Shown: positions 10,701-21,600 of the stretch, one piece after another | Layout of the letters: each line of letters starts with the position of its first letter | Numbering within the stretch: position 1 is the stretch's first letter | From: Onchidella celtica | Taxonomy: Eukaryota; Mollusca; Gastropoda; Systellommatophora; Onchidiidae | Length of the DNA: 64,000 bases | Assembly (NCBI GenBank): GCA_963931925.1 | Contig: OZ007573.1 | Span: forward strand, 37,294,796-37,358,795 | Reading direction: 5' to 3' | Notes under the pieces: generated by a model | Database searches by the model: none | What the model was told of the DNA's origin: nothing | Seen by the model: the letters and a program-made list of their open reading frames with translations, nothing else | Made by a program: the position numbers and the translations under genes

Positions 10701-11024
10701 CAGTTCCTCCTTCATCCTGCTAGCAGTTTCCTTTCGGCTTTCACTACTTGCATTCATACGAGTCGCGAGGTACTCAGAAGGTCCATCACATCCAGAACGT
10801 TGGTTTTTCCATGTTGCTGTTTCCGTAACGATTTTTGTTTCTCCAAGTAAGGTCACCCCAACAAGGATTTCAGGGTAGGGTTGTTAGCCCTACGCCCAAC
10901 CCCCGAACCTGGAGGGCCGGTCTGTTCAATCTTGTCTGGTCCTTCCCCCATGACCTGTCCAGCTTGCTTAAAGCTATCAGGGGCACAAGGCCTCCGCTGG
11001 CTTAGCTCCTGGGATCACTGGGAC
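7746..11024 (-). mobile_element. Full-length non-LTR retrotransposon (RTE-like) with 12-bp target duplication
   Basis: GACCACACTCTA occurs at 7734-7745 and again at 11025-11036, exactly flanking the element. On the minus strand the insert begins with a 5' leader of about 170 bp (11024-10857), holds one 1033-codon ORF, and ends in a TAG trinucleotide tail. Removing the insert plus one duplication copy restores the SDR reading frame (D-H-T-L then A-S-L-E). A perfect duplication and an undamaged ORF indicate a young insertion. Confidence 0.9.
7755..10856 (-). CDS. LINE ORF: apurinic endonuclease plus reverse transcriptase (1033 aa)
   Basis: A single intact frame. N-terminal endonuclease: IGYWNVRTMYESGKLAQV (Asn near residue 65), SESRWTGSGR (Glu near 94), MGDLNAKVG near 200, and ASDHHLV near 297. 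The reverse transcriptase contains KGCIDQIFTLRNIIEQ, VDFEKAFDSIHR, GVRQGCVMS and DFADDLALLS (FADD in place of YADD) near residue 780. A C-terminal segment, RRWRWLGHVLRK then GRRKRGRPKATWRR, is typical of endonuclease/RT elements related to 'craniofacial development protein 2'-like ORFs. The protein would nick target DNA and prime reverse transcription. The stop codon is the first TAG of the 3' tail, so there is no 3' UTR. Clade is tentatively RTE-like; a CR1/Ingi-group assignment is not excluded. Confidence 0.9.
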   Translation of the reverse strand: MTLLGETKIVTETATWKNQRSGCDGPSEYLATRMNASSESRKETASRMKEELNTAKTKTRIGYWNVRTMYESGKLAQVTSEMRRYNLHILGVSESRWTGSGRIKTSTGETVLYSGREDDQHHEGVAIILKKGLDKCLLEWKPVNSRLMRMRMKGRHTNITVIQCYAPTNENDNTDKDDFYEQLQGEMDMTPRHDLIIVMGDLNAKVGKDDINYERVMGKHGTGTRNDNGERLVDFCALNNLVIGGTLFTHREIHKLTWNSPNGRDKNQIDHLMINGMWRRSLLDVKVKRGADIASDHHLVAALIKIKLNKTGIKTSKQRHLNIQKLRDASVRNAFNIQVKNRFQALRESDKNNPNERGIDSEWKRVTTVYTESSVACLGFNEKGKSKEWIQQRTWDVIEERKVMKKKLLQVKSERLKERYQHSYTELNKKVKRLVKKDKREAMEQLAADAEEAAARGEQGKLYKITKRICGKYGGRPSVPIKDKNGKLLTTEREQDTRWTEHFQELLNRPPPEDRIIIQDAAEDLDINIDPPKKEEIVAAIKSLKNSKAPGKDNLTAELFKADPDQSATILQPLFTAIWEAEAVPKSWNEGRIVKIPKKGALSDCNNWRGITLLSIPSKILAKIIVQRMSDAVDKTLRKEQAGFRKGKGCIDQIFTLRNIIEQCSEWQRQLYVNFVDFEKAFDSIHRESIWRILRHYGIPSKLVELIKSFYKNFSCSVGNSDASFEVKTGVRQGCVMSTILFNLVIDWIMRKTTEDAPRGIRWTLFDNLEDLDFADDLALLSHSHQHMQDKTQRLHNFGCKVGLRISQKKTEIMTLNVDTPAPVQVDDKNLTTTDKFKYLGSIIRPEGGTKEDIQSRLGNARAVFQSMSNIWKSTQYGINTKIRLYQSCVLSTLLYGSECWRMTEGDLAKLSSFHTTCLRRILRIFWPNKISNQELLRRCKQEEIANIITKRRWRWLGHVLRKEANSITKTALQWTPEGRRKRGRPKATWRRTIEAEMKSFNHSWGTLAKMAQDRQGWRSFVAALSTSGCNRK

Positions 11025-11850
11025 GACCACACTCTAGCATCACTTGAAATGCATTCGTCGCCACAGATGATCCAAAGTCTTCTGAAGGTTATCAGACTCA
11101 AAGAAACACACACTGAATGTGCCCGGATTGTCCTGAACGCCTTCCTCAAGTGTTTTGACAAACAGCTTCAAGACATCATTCATGGACCAGTCACACAGTG
11201 TTCGTTTGCCCCAGCTACAAATTTAAGTCTGGAAAGACATTTTGGGGATCTAGATGCCAGTCAGCGTCGTCGTCCAAATGCTAGCCTAAGATTTCATTCT
11301 TCATTTATCTCAATAAAAAAAACACCAATGTTTAATTGCACCCCATTTAAAGTCCATGTCGCCTGGAACACAAAAGAAATTTATGTCCAAAATCAAACAA
11401 ATGAGCAAAAAAATCACTGCAAAATATCGTTCAAGGAATAAAACAATTCGGCAGAAAATACTGGAGCAACATCATCCCCAGAATTCCAAACAAAAGAAGC
11501 TGCAAAAGAAACCCAAGACACTGCTTCCAATCTTGAACCTCCCCAAGGAAAATGAGATTAAAGAAGGCAGTTACGTTGTGGTGGCATACCCAGATGCCTG
11601 GTACCCAGGTTTGGCAACCTGTGTTGACAATGACCACTGCCTTGTTAATTTTGCCCAGCCTCGAAAGAAAACTGGAGATTTTAACTGGCCCGATGGGAAG
11701 GACATTCAGACTGTTCAGAAACAGTACATTATAAATGTTAACACTAACATTGATGCTGGGCCAACTGGGCGGTTATTCACAGTTAGAAATCATGCTGACA
11801 TCCAAAAACTGTTCTTGGACTGCAAGGCAACACCAAATTTTTTTTGTTGA

Positions 11851-12766
11851 GGTAACACACTTTATTTCATGCTTAAAGCAAAATATATATAATAATTTTA
11901 TGTGAAAAAGTAATGTTCTTTTTAACTATTTACTTGTCACAAGCAGAATCAATTATGCACATAATTAATTATTGCATATTAATTATGCGCATAATTAATT
12001 ATATGCACAGTCAGCCAGGATCTTTAACTGTTTCACCTTTTCTAATTTGCCTAGTGGTAAAACATCAACATGTGTATTCTCAGTTAACTAGATTGACATC
12101 AAAAAGCAACAACTGTTCTGTTTTCATATTATTGACATAATTAATTTTAATTATGTGCATATAATTAATTAAGAATCAACATTTTGTCCGCAATTCTTGC
12201 ATATTCAGATCTGTCATCTCAAAAAGCATAAGTATGCCAAGTTTCAGTCAATTTCATTGAAAACTGGAAATTATGGATATTTGACCGTGTATTTAAATAT
12301 TTGGTGCTGTTTCCCCTTCTATATTCTTCTATCAGTTTTTTCTCCAAAATGAACCTAGTTTCTGATGTTTGAATGGTCATAACTTTTTTATTTCTGGACC
12401 GATTTTCAAAAAGTAAAAAGCATATTGCTTGTTAAATGTTGAACTTTGTAGCTGTCTTATTTAAATCCCTCTGAAACAAGGATCCAAATAAAGGGTGGCA
12501 TTGCTTTATAGATGCGTCTAGCTTGCGAACTTTTTTTCCACCGAAGCAGTGAAATCACCGAACATCTGCATTTTGGTACCATTTTCACCAAAATTGGATA
12601 ATAATTTTATGTGCAAAAATATGTTTCTTAAAATATTAGTACTCAGGAAATTAGTGTTATTTCCCTTTGCTTGGACATCTGGGCAAGAAAAGTGGGAAGC
12701 TCTTTAGACAGTGGGCTGCAATTTCTGCACCAGCTTTAGGCAGGAACAGGTTAAATAGGGCTATTA
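11851..12766. repeat. Gene-free AT-rich stretch with clustered palindromes
   Basis: Between 11946 and 12175 the motif CATAATTAATTATG and its variants recur on both strands. The longest is a perfect 22-bp palindrome at 11979-12000 (arms of 11). A phrase GGTCATAACTTTTTTATT at about 12378 resembles sequences near the ends of other elements in this window. No coding sequence is seen. Confidence 0.5.
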
Positions 12767-13910
12767 TGTCACGAGTGGAGTGAGTGCAATTAAGGGGATT
12801 GCTACAGAGCGGGTGTAGAGTAAGAAAGGCTCACAGTAGACAGCAAGTTAAGCGTGCTGTTGTGAGTAGGGGGGCGAAAGCGCTGTATAACTATCACTGC
12901 AAGTTAGAAGGTTCTAGGGAGCGGATCTGTGAATAAAAGCCCATCGGGCGGACATAAAGTGAGCAGTCGAGAACACTAGTGGAAGAGTCTTTCCAGTTAT
13001 GACTGGTATGTAGAACGTTGATTGATTATTATGATTGATGTATTATATTATATTCGTCTATTACCATGATGTGAATAAGTATATGTGAGGAATGTGGAAG
13101 TCCTTGATATTGGATATAGCAATGTGCGCCACGAGCGATAGATGGAAGTGAGTTCATGGATTTGTAGCGCGAGTGAGTAGTGTGTACTCCGATGGAAGTG
13201 TGTTACCGTAAGATGTGTGGTGAGTGAAAGGTGAACTAGTGTGTGTACGCTTCATGGATTGTAAGGAGAGGTGGAGTGAATAGAAATGGTAGGGTATTAT
13301 ACCAATGTAATGTTATTCTTGTAGGTGTCGGGGACGGGCCGCAGAGCCACCTCGATGAGCACAGGGGATAGGCCAGCATAGGGCCGGAGGCCACACATAG
13401 GCCAGAAGTGAGGCTGTCAGTGCAGGACAGTAGAGGCACATAAAGTCGTGGCAGTCAGGCCACGGACAGGGACGTAGATATGAGAGTGAATGAGATACTA
13501 TATTGTTGCCATGTTGATAGGCTAGTGAACTGATATTATGTTGTTGCCATGTTGATGGCTATGGAAATAATAATGTGTTATTGCCCTGCTGAGGTGCTAG
13601 GGGAGTGCTAAGGTGTATGACAATAGGAAGGTGATATTGAGAGACTGCGGTGCCAGTGAATCATTAATGTACTATTAAGACCCTGAGGGGAGAGGCTGAG
13701 GCCGAAGTGCCTTTAGGAGTAACTACCGGATTGTGGATCCGAGGGAGCGTGTGTGTGAGAATAAGGCCGTTGTACGGCAGTCATTTCAATAATATAATAT
13801 ATGTAATTGCGCTATTATATGTATAATTATGTTTAATAAATGTGTGAGTCTGATGGGCTGTTTTGTTAAGTGTTAAACTTGTTTGTTCGTGATTGTCGTC
13901 CTGTCATAAC
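12767..13910. mobile_element. Solo LTR, 1144 bp (family C)
   Basis: It begins TGTCACGAGTGG and ends CCTGTCATAAC, flanked by TATTA at 12762-12766 and 13911-13915. The expected final A of a CA end seems lost. It contains AATAAA signals (12932 and 13832 areas) and no internal retroelement genes. Length, TG start and 5-bp duplication fit a solo LTR left by LTR-LTR recombination. The altered right end lowers confidence. Confidence 0.55.
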
Positions 13911-13915
13911 TATTA

Positions 13916-14277
13916 CATCTCCCAGTCTGGGATTTGTGACATATTACACACACAGACTTTCAGCAGACTTGTTGTTGGCATGTTGTATGCACAGGTTGTG
14001 TGCACGCCTAATGCATGCTGACGACGGATCTGACCGTGTAATAAGGAAAATCTGTCATCGGTTCTATGCAGGCGTAGGACGCACACACGACAGAAAAATA
14101 TCAGGCAGTGCCTGATATTTTTCGTCAGACAAGCCCGCCTTTGATCTTGCGGTGACAAATTCTTCAGCCAGAGGGTTAAAACGTTCCCACAACTTTATTA
14201 AAAACTTCATTTTAGCGACTTATAAGTGTTAAATTTGGAATCAGCGACTCAAAATAAGGAAAATAGCTCGCGAGGAC
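13916..14277. repeat. Gene-free stretch containing a near-perfect hairpin
   Basis: At 14093-14123 a 15-bp arm, GAAAAATATCAGGCA, is followed by one base and its exact reverse complement. TTAAGTGTTAA-like motifs at about 13865 and 14222 resemble the end of the adjacent piggyBac element, hinting at remnants of related insertions. No gene is seen. Confidence 0.6.
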
Positions 14278-14541
14278 TTAACACTTAAAACGCCAAGATC
14301 GCCGATCGGCGACTTGCCGATCTTGCCTGCTCACGCCAATGTCGCCAATCGGCGACTTCAAGGTACGCCTTATTCCGTGGGCGACAAAATTAACCTGACA
14401 CCGCCTATCGGGAAGTTAATGCTGTAAAGTGACTGCTAGGAACTGTATCCTGCCTAGAAACTTCTGAAACCAGCCATTTTGGTCGTTGTTATCAAGAAAA
14501 TCAAAGTTTTTTCACTTTTTGATTGTGGTTGGAATTCAGCA

Positions 14542-17500
14542 ATGGATTCAAACTTGATATACAGACAAGATAGTGATTCAAATGATGAATTTGGCCATGA
14601 CAGTGACGATTCATGGCATAGTAGGTTTGGTACTGATAGTAGTGAGTCTGAGTCGGACGGTCAGCCTGGTCCTAGCACTAGGGGCAGGGGTGGGCGGAGG
14701 GGTGGACAGCAACGACCTACTAAAAGGAGGCGTGGTCAAACAGCTGATGAGTGGGTGACACTTACTGAAGATGAATATTTTCAGCTAGAAACTGACTGGA
14801 TACCTGAATTCACTAAACCTACTGGGGTTCTTGTAGATACTGAAGTATTTGAGCCTGTGGACTATTTCAAACTTTTTTTTAGTGACACGGTCATTGAACA
14901 CATAACGAACGAAACTGTCGCGATGTGGGTTAGATGGGGATAATTCGACTGACACTCTTTCGAGGTCCGCTCCCACAATCGACGAACACACAAAAAAAAA
15001 TACTTGCACTCTAAAAACTAAATAAATCAATTGCTTTGATTTTTAGCAGAACTGTAGGGCAGTTTAATTACAGGAATTAATGTAACAAATATAATTATAA
15101 ATATAAATATCAATTCAAAGGCAACTGAATCTACTAATGAAACTACAGCTTTCTATAAAGACTAACTTATTCACTCTAACTACTTGCAGGTCATATGAGT
15201 TATATGCCAAATAGAATCCGCGCACATGGCGACGGATATAACAGTTTAAATTCTATTAATTCAATGAGACATGTTATGATATGGACATTTCCTCTAGACA
15301 CGCCATGGAGAATGCTTGTACAACCATGCGTTGTCTGGCGGTAGCTCTGAAACTGTCTTCAAAAGTAAGTAGAACGGTTCACTTTCATCATTACAAATTA
15401 GTATGGACTCTCACCATGAGGCCCTCACTAGGAGTGAGAGCGCTGGATGTAAACGCTGTGGGTTCATATCAAACCAAGTAGCTTAGGCTCTGGAGCTTTA
15501 AATCAGGCTTCTCACAATATGGACTGCTCAACTGCGTCTTAAATGTCTCTCATCTGGCTGAGGACTATCGCCGTCCACCTCGTAAATGGATTGTCTACAT
15601 GTGGCATCTACCTAAGCTCTGCACGGGTTTAAATACTAAAGCTATGTCTCGACCTTCCGTCCAGATTCATACATTTGATTGGTGCAACCACCTCTAGCTC
15701 AGCTGCCGAACCGAGTTATTTTAAGTAACAACCCTACGCAACGACCTTGGGTCGACATCAAAGGTCGAATCACTCAAGACAATAAAATGTAATTTTATAG
15801 TAATAAATTCTTAACATGTTCAAAACCCCGAGCTTTTACTCTGGATCACGGATTTTCTGTACGTCAACCGACGTCTCAATAACATTTAATTCCTACTCAC
15901 CCCTTCCCTCTCTACTAAACCTAGTTCAAAACACGAGATATAAAAAGTGCTCAGTCATGCACACCTACGCTGTCCGTCTATCCTTCCCCACACCTTCTAT
16001 CTATCTATTAGGAAAAAAACTGTTCAAAACAAATTGTTTACGAGACCAAGTTATGCTGGCTCGCACAATAATTACGTTTGTAAAAATTACTCACTGCTCT
16101 CTCACAAAAATTTACTCAGTGGAAACATTTATGAATCAAATCTGTTCTTGACAGAAACCAATAGATACTTTGCTTCTTTGATGGCGACAAAAGTGACAGA
16201 TGGTGGAGACCGGAGGTCTAGTAGGAAAAAACAGTGGAAACCTTGTACTTTTGATGAAATTAGTGCATTCATTGGACTAGAGTTGGCTATGGGAATGTGT
16301 TCTAAGCCAGCTATAGAGGATTATTGGAACAAAAGTTTTTGGCTTATCCAAACACCGTTCAGCTCTGTCATGAGCTGCAACCGTTATCAGATTTTACATT
16401 CAAATCTCCACTTCAACAACAATGAGAATAGAATTGAAAGAGGTGAAGCTGGATATGATCCCTTGTTTAAAATTGCACCTATCATTGACATGATCTGCCC
16501 TACCTTTCTTCAGAATTATGGTCCCTCAAGGCATCTTTCGGTGGATGAAAGTATGATAGCATTCAAAGGGCGAATTTATTTCAAACAATATTTACCATCC
16601 AAGCCGACAAAATGGGGACTAAAAGCTTTTGTATTAGCAGACTCTGTATCACATTACTGTATCAAACCCCTCATTTATACTGGGAAGGAAAATTTTCATA
16701 TTGAAGAAAATAACACTATGCGATCTCAGGTGGTGCTGACTCTGTTAGACGGTTTCGAAAATTCTGGATACCACGTGTACACTGACAGTTTTTATACCAG
16801 TATGGGTTTATATAAAACACTGAAAGACAAGCAAATTGCTGCATGTGGCACTGTAGCAGATAATTCAAAGGGACTGCCAAAAAAACTCTCTAAAAGACAA
16901 CACAAAATGAAAAGAGGGGACCCCCCGGTTTTCGCAAAGACTGACGATTTACTGCTGACGACATTCCATGATAGTAAGCGTGTGACAATGATTTCTACTT
17001 TTGGAGACAATGAAACTGTAAATAAACAAGTAAGAAATAGAAAACAACCAACAGGCTACAGAATAGTCCACAAACCTGCAATGTCAGAGACATATGGAAC
17101 CTACATGGGAGGCGTCGACCATTTCGACCAACTCAAGGGCTACTACGAGTACCCACGTAAAAGTGTAAAATGGTATCATACAATATTTCATTTTCTAAAA
17201 GAAGCTGCCATAATCAATGCCTTCATTTGCTACAAAGCAAAGACCAATGATACCAGCATGGCAGCCAAAAAATTGAGGGAACAAGTAGTGTTAGCTCTAA
17301 TAAAAAACCAAGTGAGAGAACGCAAACGCACAGATGTTCAAGCTGCTCCGCAAATCGAAGAGCGCCTTACTGGAAGGCATTTCCCACCAAATTATGCAAA
17401 TAAAACATTCAGACCAAGATGTGTTGTGTGCAACTCTTGTCAAGTAAGATCACAGACCAGGATCCAGTGTGCTACCTGCAATGTTGCTTTATGCATGATC

Positions 17501-17599
17501 CCCTGCTTCGAACTATACCACACGAAACAAGACTACACACGAGCTCGCTACCGCCAACTGCAAAATGAACAGCAACAACAGCAGCAGCAACAACAGTAA
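14542..17599 (+). CDS. piggyBac transposase, frame interrupted only by a solo LTR
   Basis: Coding parts are 14542-14915 and 16159-17599. Skipping the LTR and one target copy gives a continuous frame of 604 codons, the usual piggyBac length. The N-terminus is acidic (residues 1-60). The core has LSVDESMIAFKGR (16538, first Asp), HVYTDSFYTSMG (16773, second Asp) and MGGVDHFDQLKGYY (17105, third Asp). The C-terminal cysteine-rich domain (RCVVCNSCQVRSQTRIQC, then CNVAL and CFELYH) is intact and is followed by a poly-Gln tail encoded by a CAG/CAA run. The enzyme would cut and paste DNA at TTAA sites. The LTR inactivates it in place, but no other damage is visible, so the interruption looks recent relative to gene decay. 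Confidence 0.88.
14916..16153. mobile_element. Solo LTR, 1238 bp, inserted in the piggyBac gene (family D)
   Basis: It starts TGTCGCGATG and ends GTTCTTGACA (TGTC...GACA inverted ends), with GAAAC duplicated at 14911-14915 and 16154-16158. Excision restores the host codons I-T-N-E-T-N-R-Y, a conserved piggyBac stretch. No gag or pol sequence lies inside, so this is a solo LTR. Short frames within it are not genes. Confidence 0.88.
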
Positions 17600-18689
17600 T
17601 GTAGCAGACATCAAAAACAGTAAATAAACAGACAAGACAGTGGTAAGAGTATGTTTTATCACGTTTTATTGACGTTTTTATTGTTGCATGCATGTTAACG
17701 TTTTTGTTATTTTTTCATTTTTTTCGCTTTCTTTTCATGCTGCCCATTCTCTCATGATCTCAAAAATATGGCAACATACAGCTTCAATTCTCATCAGTAA
17801 CCATTCTGATACAATATTATGTCATCATATTATAATAAACCTAGGCCCAAAATGTTTAGATCGTATAGACTCTTAAACCACACAAGATACAGTTATGAAA
17901 CTTCCCATATAAATGGTATTTTGGCTGAAGATTTGCATGGGCATATTTATTTTCACAACAAATCAATGGTTTTGCGAGAATTTGATAAATACAATATGAT
18001 AATAAAAGATGATTAACGAAAAAAAAATATCAAGGTCGCTACGATTACTTTACGATCATTTCCGGGTCAATCTCCAATGTTTTTTTTTCGTTGTGTCAGT
18101 TAAGAATTTCTTCCACAGTTAGAAAATTTACAGCCTGTCCTTGCCGTTGCTCAAAATATCAGCCTGTCCTTGCCGTTGCTCAAAATATACTGTAAAAATC
18201 ACACAAAGTATTTTTGAGTTTTTATTCTGACATTGATTTGACATAATGCGAAGGAAGTGCGATTAAAGTTACCGAGTCTTGCCATTTAAATTATGGCCTC
18301 CTCTTGATTCAGCTTTGGCTTCTCAAACTAATTAACCGGCCAAGCGGATGTCAAACTTTGTTAACAAAACAAAGCGAGGGACAGTTCAGTTGGTTGAAGT
18401 TGGAAAGAGGATAGAAATGAAATCGTGGGCTTAAAACTCGACGTGGGTTAGAAAGTTTTAGATCTAAAAAACAAAGCGAAGGACACAATTTGTGTACTTA
18501 AACTGTGTTAAAGGAATTCAAGTGTAAAGTTGGAAAAGGAAAATGGTCTAGAGAAGAAATTAAAGCGTGGACTTGCAACTTCACGTGTTTAGGTTAAAGT
18601 GAGAGACACAAATTGCGTACTTAAACTGTGTTGTAATAGGACTACATCTCTATTTCTTATCATGGTCGTGCAATACTCGCATAAATAAT
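17600..18689 (+). other. piggyBac 3' region and Helitron 5' leader; exact junction unresolved
   Basis: AT-rich 3' flank of the transposase. At about 18131-18190 a 30-bp unit containing GCCTGTCCTTGCCGTTGCTC is tandemly duplicated. Between 18365 and 18640 a unit of roughly 100-120 bp, with AAACAAAGCGAAGGACA and TACTTAAACTGTGTT, is repeated about three times, probably the Helitron leader. The Helitron 5' TC end could not be placed. Confidence 0.4.
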
Positions 18690-21600
18690 GCCACCCAAAA
18701 AGAACAGGCTAACCCCCAAACGGAAAAAACAATGCAACAATGACATAGGTCTGGTGAAGTACACCCACCACGACTTACCCGACAAATAACTACAACCAGA
18801 TCTACGATTACTGCCGGTACGTCTACAGATAATCCTCCCAATTCCTGTGCCGCCTCTACGTCTACCTCAAAGTCAAAGGTCGCCACCCGCTCTGCCTCTA
18901 CGTCTACAGGTTATCGTTCCAATACCTCAACGATTGCCACCCGCTCTGCCTCTACGTCTACAGGTTATCCTTCCAATACTAATACCTCAACAATCGCCAC
19001 CCGCTCTGCCTCTACATCTACAGGTTATCATTCCAATCCCCCAACAGTCGCCGTCCCCTCTGCCTCTACATCTGTAGATTATCCTTCCAATCCAGTTTTG
19101 CCAACAACTGTTAATGTGACTAAGAAAATTACTCAGAAAAGAAAGGGAGAATTGTTTTACTGTCTTGCATGTAACGCAGACTCTTTTCAGGAAACACATG
19201 CACATCTTCAACAGTTGAATATAAAGCACTCATGTGGCGCTCCCATCATTTCCTGCGATTACTGTCGAGCACCAAGATGGCCTTCGGAAAAGAACACTTT
19301 CTGTTGCCAAAATGGAAAAATTAAAATTGATTTGCCTCCGCCACCTCCACCAAGCCTCGCAAAATATTATGCTTTAGATGTTAAACCAAACTGTGTTGAG
19401 CAAAGCAGATCTTACAACAATGCTTTAGCCTTAGCATCTTTAGGATGTGACGAAATTCGACAGCCAGGTTTTAATCCTAACTTCACAGTCCAGGGCAAAT
19501 TATGCCATAGATTAGGATCTTTATTGCCACCTCCTCCGGGCTCAACTAATGAACCAAAATATGCACAGCTTTATTTTGTCGACACCACTATCAACACCAG
19601 CAATGAAAAATTGGACAAGGTCATTCTTAAGGATCTTCAACAGGAGATGAAAAAATGTAATTCCCATGTACGGTCCTTCCAATCAGCACTTGATATTTGC
19701 TCGGAACATGATGAACTACAGATTGTGCTATATGCCGACAAGAAAAAGACACCGGATAATGCCCACAGTCGGACATATAACCTGCCTGTGACCGGTGAGG
19801 TGGCAGCCTTACTTCCAGGACAGTCAACAGGTAATTTGGACATTATTCTCAGGTGCAGACAAGGGGATGGCCAAGAATTACGTCGAATCAGCACATGCCA
19901 TCGCTCTTATGACCCATTACATTATGTACTGATGTTCCCACATGGAACTGACGGCTGGTGCCTCGGACTGAAAAGAACAGATAACAAGACTTTGACAGCC
20001 GCTGATTTTTACTGTCATAGACTGCAAGTCAGACAAAATGATTCCAACATAGTCATGAAAATGTGCAGACTAACTCAACAGTATGCAGTGGACCAGTGGT
20101 GCAAGATAGAGTCAAGTCGCCTTGAGTGGGCACGTCAAATTCAGAAGTCTATCAGAGCTGAAAAATATCAAGGATTGCTTGATGCAGTTCAAGCAGGTGA
20201 CTCTGTCAATATAGGGACAAAGGTAATACTGCCGCCAACTATTTATGGATCACCGCGTTTTTACGCAGAAGCCTTTCAAAATGCTATGGCATTGGTGAGG
20301 CATTTTGGAAAGCCAGACATTTTTGTTACTTTTACATGTAATCCACGCTGGACAGAAGTCACAAACGCATTGGGCCCTGGTGAGAAGCCTCATGACAGAC
20401 CAGATATAACAGCCAGAGTCTTCAAGATGAAATTTGACAGCCTGATGGATGACCTTATCAAGAAAAGAGTCTTTGGCATTGTGAAAGCATACACCTGCAC
20501 CATTGAGTTTCAAAAGAGAGGTCTGCCGCATGTACACATACTGCTGATAATGGACAATGCTTCCAAACCAAACACTCCAGACAAAATCAATCAATTCGTA
20601 TGTGCTGAAATTCCAGACAAGAAAGTCAACCCAACTCTTTACAACATTGTAACGTAACAAAACATTCACGGCCCATGTGGAACTATAAATCCAGCAAGTC
20701 CATGCATGGACGGAGATGGAGTCAAGCACTGCACAAAACACTTCCCCAAAGCATTCCGTGAGGAAACAAAAGTGTCCAATCAAACCTACCCAGAATATAG
20801 ACGCAGAAGTCCAGATGGTGGTGGATATACACATGACATGACATTACAAGGAAAAACATTCAAAGTGGACAATTCATTTGTTGTTCCTTACAACCCTTTA
20901 CTACCACTGCGTTACCAAGCTCACATCAATGTTGAAATTGTGCACTCTGTACAAGCTGTCAAGTACCTTTACAAATACATTACTAAAGGACAAGATCGCA
21001 TTTTGTTTACGGTTCAGAATGATACAAATGATGAAATAAGCCAGTATGTGAATGCAAGATATATTTCCGCAAGCGAATCATTCTGGAGGATATATGGCTT
21101 CGAAATTCATCGAAAATATCCCCCAGTAGAGAAGCTACCCTGTCATCTTCCGAATGAACAAGTGGTGCTGTTTCAAGACAACAGGACTGAAGAGGTGCTG
21201 GGTAATGGCCCACCGCAAACCAAGCTGACTGCTTTTTTCAGTACAAATGAAACAGACGAAGGTGCCAGATCCATTCTGTACCCAGATTTTCCAGTTTTTT
21301 ACATGGAATTCAAAGGAAAGGAAGTGACAGCGGAGAAAGAGAGGCATGTTGAATCCAGAGACAGAAGGTATTTCAAGTGAATGCATTGGTCGAGTCCCAA
21401 CTGTTTCTTTAAGTCCACATCAGGCAGAGCTCTATTACTTACGCCTACTCCTGCATCACAAGAAAGGCCCAAAAAGTTTCACTGATTTGAGAACCATCAA
21501 CAATCAGGTCTGCCTAACATTTCAAGAAGCTTGCCGGTTGCTTGGGCTTCTTGAGGATGACAGAGAAATAGACAGGGTTATGGAAGAAGCTTCTGGCATC

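Larger units (their letters stand above)
6580..11850 (+). pseudogene. SDR-family transposon protein (copy 1), split by a LINE
   Basis: This frame begins at the ATG overlapping the DGSW stop and runs 6580-6955, shifts frame, and continues to 7745. The LINE intervenes, and the frame resumes at 11037 with the same codons across the duplicated target. Landmarks: LHKDGTSRR (about 6856), TMNDRAANEKK (about 7058), EFFYCMAHVLLGLH (about 7157), NRFNGLFDVSAAITHHHVD (about 7432), ITGPFW (about 7615), LERHFGDLDASQRRR (about 11230), and a C-terminal segment GSYVVVAYPDAWYPG (about 11571) that looks Tudor/SH3-like. The same order is found in the genes at 36968-41069 and 45848-47360. Spacing of D, D and C-x-H residues recalls an RNase H-fold (hAT-like) transposase, but that is inference. 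Another frameshift lies near 11370-11440. Confidence 0.6.

Noticed and set aside
15281..15481. Open frames within 14916-16153
   Set aside because: They lie inside a solo LTR with clear boundaries and show no protein similarity.
18986..19229. Proline/leucine-rich and arginine/glycine-rich frames near the Helitron start
   Set aside because: Out-of-frame translations of the Ser/Thr coding minisatellite.
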